The position numbers were made by a program, and so were the translations under genes. The notes below the pieces were generated by a model that was not told the origin of the DNA, searched no databases, and saw only the letters and a list, made by a program, of their open reading frames with translations. This document shows positions 41,613 through 44,651 of a stretch of DNA of 44,651 nt, in pieces (position 1 is the stretch's first letter; the number at the start of each line of letters is the position of its first letter). The stretch is taken from contig JAHZBE010000012.1 in the NCBI GenBank assembly GCA_019423565.1, forward strand, positions 1 to 44,651, given 5' to 3'. This stretch comes from a bacterium. Its GTDB lineage: Bacteria; Bacillota_I; Bacilli_A; RF39; UBA660.

Positions 41613-41708
41613 AACAATCTTAAATTAAGTAATTACAACATTTTTACAATTAATATATCAAAAATTTAATTACCTATGTTATAATTACAATAGAGGAAGT
41701 GTATCAAT

Positions 41709-43979
41709 ATGGAAGTATCAAAATTAAGAGAAGATTTTTTAAATAAATTACAGAAAGAAGAGTATATTTCAAACTATCTTTTTGAAAATATAAAAAACAC
41801 CATTCCTGATATAATTCCAGTTAATTTTAATTTAGATAACTACAATAATAAAGTATTAGATAAAGAATATATTAAATACAAAGAATATTTTGACACCATG
41901 TATAATGATATAGATCCAGAAATTCACTTAGATGAAGAGCAGATAAAAGCAATTTTATCAGATGAAGAATACTCCCTTATTCTTGCAGGAGCGGGTACTG
42001 GTAAAACAACAACAATGGCTTCCAAAGTAAAATTTCTTGTAGATATCAAAAAAGTAAATCCATCAAAAATATTAGTGATGAGTTATACAAAGAAGGCTAC
42101 TCAAGAATTAGAAAAAAGAATAGTTATAGATTTTGGAATACCTGCTAGAGTAACAACATTCCATTCGCTTGGATTTATGTATATTAGAGAAATATTTAAA
42201 GAACATAAATGCTATGTCGTAGATTCAAATTTAAAAAATCAAATATTTTTAAAATTTTTTAAAGAAGAAATCTTCCCAGACAAAGAAAGATTAAAAGACC
42301 TAATTAATGTTTTTACTATTGAAACAGTAGCTCACAGTAGAGCCTTTGGTAAATATTTTAAAGAAAATTATGATAAGTATCAGACATTTAATGAGTATTT
42401 TGAAAGTTACAAACAAAATGAATTACAAGATAAAATAGATTTACATCAGTGGATTGAAGATGGTATAGAAATGGCTCTGAATAAAGAAGTGATTTATACC
42501 ATAAAAGGTGAACTAGTAAAATCCAAGGGAGAAGCATTAATAGCCAATTTTTTATTTAGAAATAATATTGACTATGAATATGAAAAAATATATGAAAATT
42601 TAATGCCTGAGCGAAGAAGTTATCATCCTGACTTTACCTTATCATTACATGGTCAGCCAGTATATATAGAATATTTTGGTCTATCAACATATGAAGATAA
42701 TGAACTATCAAGATACAACAAAATTAAAAGAATGAAAGAATACTATCATGCCAAGCATCATACTAAGTTTATTGCTCTTGATTATCAAAAAGGTGAGGAT
42801 ATGATAGAAAAACTAAAAGAGGAATTAATAAAATTAGGCTTCGCTTTAAAAGAAAAGTCAGACCTAGAACTATTTAATTTTATGTTAGATCAAAATGAGT
42901 CTTCACAATTTTTCCGTTTTAGAAATTTTGTTTATTCAGTAATCGAGAGAATAAAATCATCAGTTAATAGAAATAATTATCAAGAAATAATAAATGATTA
43001 TATTTCAAAACTACAAGCTAGTGAGAAGACTGCTGCTGAAATTCAATATAAATTTATTAATGATTTCTATATATATTATCAATCAAAACTTTATAATAGT
43101 GAAAACTATGGCTTTGATTTTAGTGATATGATTTATTATGCTAACAAATATATTAGTGTCATAAAAAATACGGAAAATCTAAACTTTGAATACCTAATAA
43201 TTGATGAGTATCAGGATATATCAGAAGATAGATACATTTTAGCTAAACAAGTATCAGATAAAAATGCTGCCAAAGTAGTAGCAGTAGGAGATGACTGGCA
43301 GACAATATTTTCATTCGCCGGTTCTAAAATAGAATACATATATAATTTTTCTATATATTTTCCAACTGCTAAATATTTGAGAATATCAAAAGTTTATCGT
43401 AATAGCAAAAAACTAATTGAATATACCAGTAAATTTATCATGGAAAATCACCAGCAGATACCTAAAGAATTAATTTCCACCAAAGAAAATAGTTCACCAA
43501 TTAAGTATATAATGTTTGATGATAAAGAAGAGTATCAAAAATTAAAGGAATTGATTATTAAAATACATGAAAATAATAAAGATTCTCACATAATGATTCT
43601 TGGTAGAACTAATAATATTATTAAAAAAATTTATGATGACCCAAGTCTAAAAGATGGAATGGGCACAAAAATAATATTTGAAGGCTCTGATGTTGATATA
43701 GATGGTATGACTATTCATAAGTCTAAGGGACTAACTAGTGATGAAGTTATAATCATAGGTTTAGATGAGGATTTTCCAATGGTAAAAGGAAATTTTTGGA
43801 TGATAGAAATATTTAATAATCATTGGTATCAAGAAAAAATACCATTTGCAGAAGAACGTAGATTATTTTATGTAGCTTTAACTAGAACCAAACATAATGT
43901 ATATTTATTAGTAAATAGAAATCCATTACATCGTAGTAGGTTTGTTAATGAAATATATAATATATCTAAGGAAAAATAA
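41709..43979 (+). CDS. UvrD-like SF1 helicase with an inserted PD-(D/E)xK-like domain
   Basis: 756 aa, RBS GAGGAAG. Helicase motifs: LDEEQIKAI, AGAGTGKTT (93-101), MSYTKKATQEL, IIDEYQDIS, VGDDWQTIFSFAGS, SKVYRNS, IDGMTIHKSKGL, LFYVALTRTKHNVYL. Between the 1A and later blocks, residues 275-340 read GEALIANFLFRNNI, YHPDF (Asp308) and VYIEYFG (Glu321): the E-D-E strand layout of a nuclease-like domain. The overall design resembles helicase IV-type proteins with an embedded Vsr-like domain. It may work in DNA repair or in defence; DinD and UDG lie nearby. Confidence 0.8.
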   Translation: MEVSKLREDFLNKLQKEEYISNYLFENIKNTIPDIIPVNFNLDNYNNKVLDKEYIKYKEYFDTMYNDIDPEIHLDEEQIKAILSDEEYSLILAGAGTGKTTTMASKVKFLVDIKKVNPSKILVMSYTKKATQELEKRIVIDFGIPARVTTFHSLGFMYIREIFKEHKCYVVDSNLKNQIFLKFFKEEIFPDKERLKDLINVFTIETVAHSRAFGKYFKENYDKYQTFNEYFESYKQNELQDKIDLHQWIEDGIEMALNKEVIYTIKGELVKSKGEALIANFLFRNNIDYEYEKIYENLMPERRSYHPDFTLSLHGQPVYIEYFGLSTYEDNELSRYNKIKRMKEYYHAKHHTKFIALDYQKGEDMIEKLKEELIKLGFALKEKSDLELFNFMLDQNESSQFFRFRNFVYSVIERIKSSVNRNNYQEIINDYISKLQASEKTAAEIQYKFINDFYIYYQSKLYNSENYGFDFSDMIYYANKYISVIKNTENLNFEYLIIDEYQDISEDRYILAKQVSDKNAAKVVAVGDDWQTIFSFAGSKIEYIYNFSIYFPTAKYLRISKVYRNSKKLIEYTSKFIMENHQQIPKELISTKENSSPIKYIMFDDKEEYQKLKELIIKIHENNKDSHIMILGRTNNIIKKIYDDPSLKDGMGTKIIFEGSDVDIDGMTIHKSKGLTSDEVIIIGLDEDFPMVKGNFWMIEIFNNHWYQEKIPFAEERRLFYVALTRTKHNVYLLVNRNPLHRSRFVNEIYNISKEK

Positions 43980-44072
43980 TAAATATTGAAATTAGGACTA
44001 TAATATATTCTAGTTTTGATTTACACATCAAATGTAAAGTCAGATTAATGTTGTATCTTACTTTGTCAAATA

Positions 44073-44089
44073 TTGTCATATTATGACAA
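44073..44089. promoter_or_regulatory. 17-bp palindrome, possible operator
   Basis: TTGTCATA-t-TATGACAA: two perfect 8-bp arms around one base. Too small a loop for a terminator; likely a protein-binding site. The rest of 43980-44186 is AT-rich with no gene seen. Confidence 0.5.
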
Positions 44090-44186
44090 AAACAAAAATA
44101 AAATATCGTAATTATATATTCTACTAATGATTAAGGAAACATAAAGCCTTTTAAAAATTAAATCGAAATTAATGAGTAAAAATACA

Positions 44187-44215
44187 TTTACTTAATATTT
44201 TTAATATGGTATAAT
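44187..44215 (+). promoter_or_regulatory. promoter of the last gene
   Basis: TTTACT (44187-44192), 17-bp spacer, TATAAT (44210-44215). Confidence 0.7.
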
Positions 44216-44238
44216 CAAGATATAAATAGGAGGAAGAA

Positions 44239-44651
44239 ATGAAGAAAAAACAAAATATTTTAGTAATAGCTTTAATATTACTAGCGGTTATTACTTTCGG
44301 AGTAATTATATTAGTATCAGGAAAGGAAAATACAAGTAGTCTTGAGACAACTAAAGATATTATCAAAATGATTAATTCAATAAATAAAGATAATAAAAAT
44401 GTTTTACCGGAACTTGAAACTATGAAAATAGATGTAAAAAATATTGATGAAGTTACTAGTTATACAGGATTAACATCAAATGATAATATTGAATCAATTG
44501 TTGTATCAGTACCAATGATGACAGCACAAGCTTATTCAGTGGCTGTTGTTAAGGTTAAAGATAATGCAGATGTAGAAAAAATTAAGCAAGAGATGCTAGA
44601 TAATATTGATATGAGACGTTGGATTTGTGTTTCTGCAGAACAATTATATAT
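44239..44651 (+). CDS. membrane-anchored DUF4358-like protein (5' part)
   Basis: Begins at ATG 44239 after AGGAGGA and runs off the right edge with 137 codons visible. One N-terminal membrane helix (ILVIALILLAVITFGVIIL) and no lipobox Cys. The extracellular part follows the DUF4358 pattern: short helices, a VTSYTGL segment, then AYSVAVVKVKDNADVEKIKQEML, the typical strand-helix ending. DUF4358 proteins are uncharacterised surface proteins of Bacillota. Family call moderate; the remainder is outside the window. Confidence 0.65.
   Translation, partial: MKKKQNILVIALILLAVITFGVIILVSGKENTSSLETTKDIIKMINSINKDNKNVLPELETMKIDVKNIDEVTSYTGLTSNDNIESIVVSVPMMTAQAYSVAVVKVKDNADVEKIKQEMLDNIDMRRWICVSAEQLY

Noticed and set aside
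1..44651. CRISPR arrays, tRNA and rRNA genes
   Set aside because: No regularly spaced direct repeats with unique spacers and no cloverleaf or rRNA sequence seen on either strand; the hairpin family is irregularly spaced and intergenic.

Overview
The window is a very AT-rich bacterial chromosome segment. It uses TGA as a true stop (it ends several genes, while TGG encodes Trp), has strong AGGAGG-type ribosome binding sites and strong preference for ATA, AGA and CTA codons. A LysM amidase and a Bce-type lipid II-peptide resistance module imply a cell wall. Together this suggests an uncultured, walled, low-G+C Bacillota, perhaps a gut lineage such as RF39 or a neighbour. That assignment is inference.

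Layout. (1) 1-9.4 kb: end of a zinc metallopeptidase, a zinc-ribbon membrane miniprotein, a Ca2+-type P-ATPase with a small membrane protein and a possible ADP-ribosyltransferase (ART)-fold protein; an MqsR-type toxin with an MqsA-like/Panacea antitoxin; a candidate minus-strand small RNA; an ABC-F ribosome-protection gene behind a leader peptide and two terminators; a metallophosphoesterase; a small acidic protein. (2) 9.4-12 kb: a YHYH/cadherin-like surface protein behind a leader terminator, a helical unknown and a DUF2726-type nuclease domain. (3) 12.1-24.4 kb: a foreign island with different codon use (ATT/TTT/GTT-rich). It holds a truncated plasmid- or ICE-like replication module on the minus strand, an XRE repressor with twin operators, a FokI-type double adenine methylase with an HNH endonuclease, a GmrSD-type DUF262/DUF1524 protein, and then a small protein, a Fic AMPylase and a Gabija pair (gajA, gajB). 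No integrase is visible. (4) 24.5-29.1 kb: a complete bceRSAB-like module. (5) 29.3-38 kb: an accessory cluster with a histidine phosphatase, an ART fused to a lipid-kinase/HipA-like kinase domain, a possible DUF218 protein, two gluzincin metallopeptidases, two further ART-like proteins, and several gene fragments. (6) 38.1-44.6 kb: DinD, a recombinase core-binding-domain protein, a uracil-DNA glycosylase, a 5xLysM amidase, a UvrD-like helicase with a nuclease-like insert, and the start of a DUF4358-like membrane protein.

The most unusual signal is not a gene. At eight intergenic sites there are tandem pairs of hairpins whose stems differ completely from site to site but whose loops share the form GC(C)-N(3-13)-(G)TC, most often GCCTAAGGTC. 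One pair lies on the minus strand between divergent promoters. Two near-identical copies bracket a single peptidase gene, and one copy marks the left junction of the foreign island. I know of no described family matching this. It is a candidate new intergenic repeat or structured RNA/DNA element.

How genes work together (inference): the island is a stacked anti-phage locus on a decayed replicon; 29-38 kb looks like a cassette-built store of ART-type effectors or toxins; bceRSAB and the attenuated ABC-F gene give inducible antibiotic tolerance.
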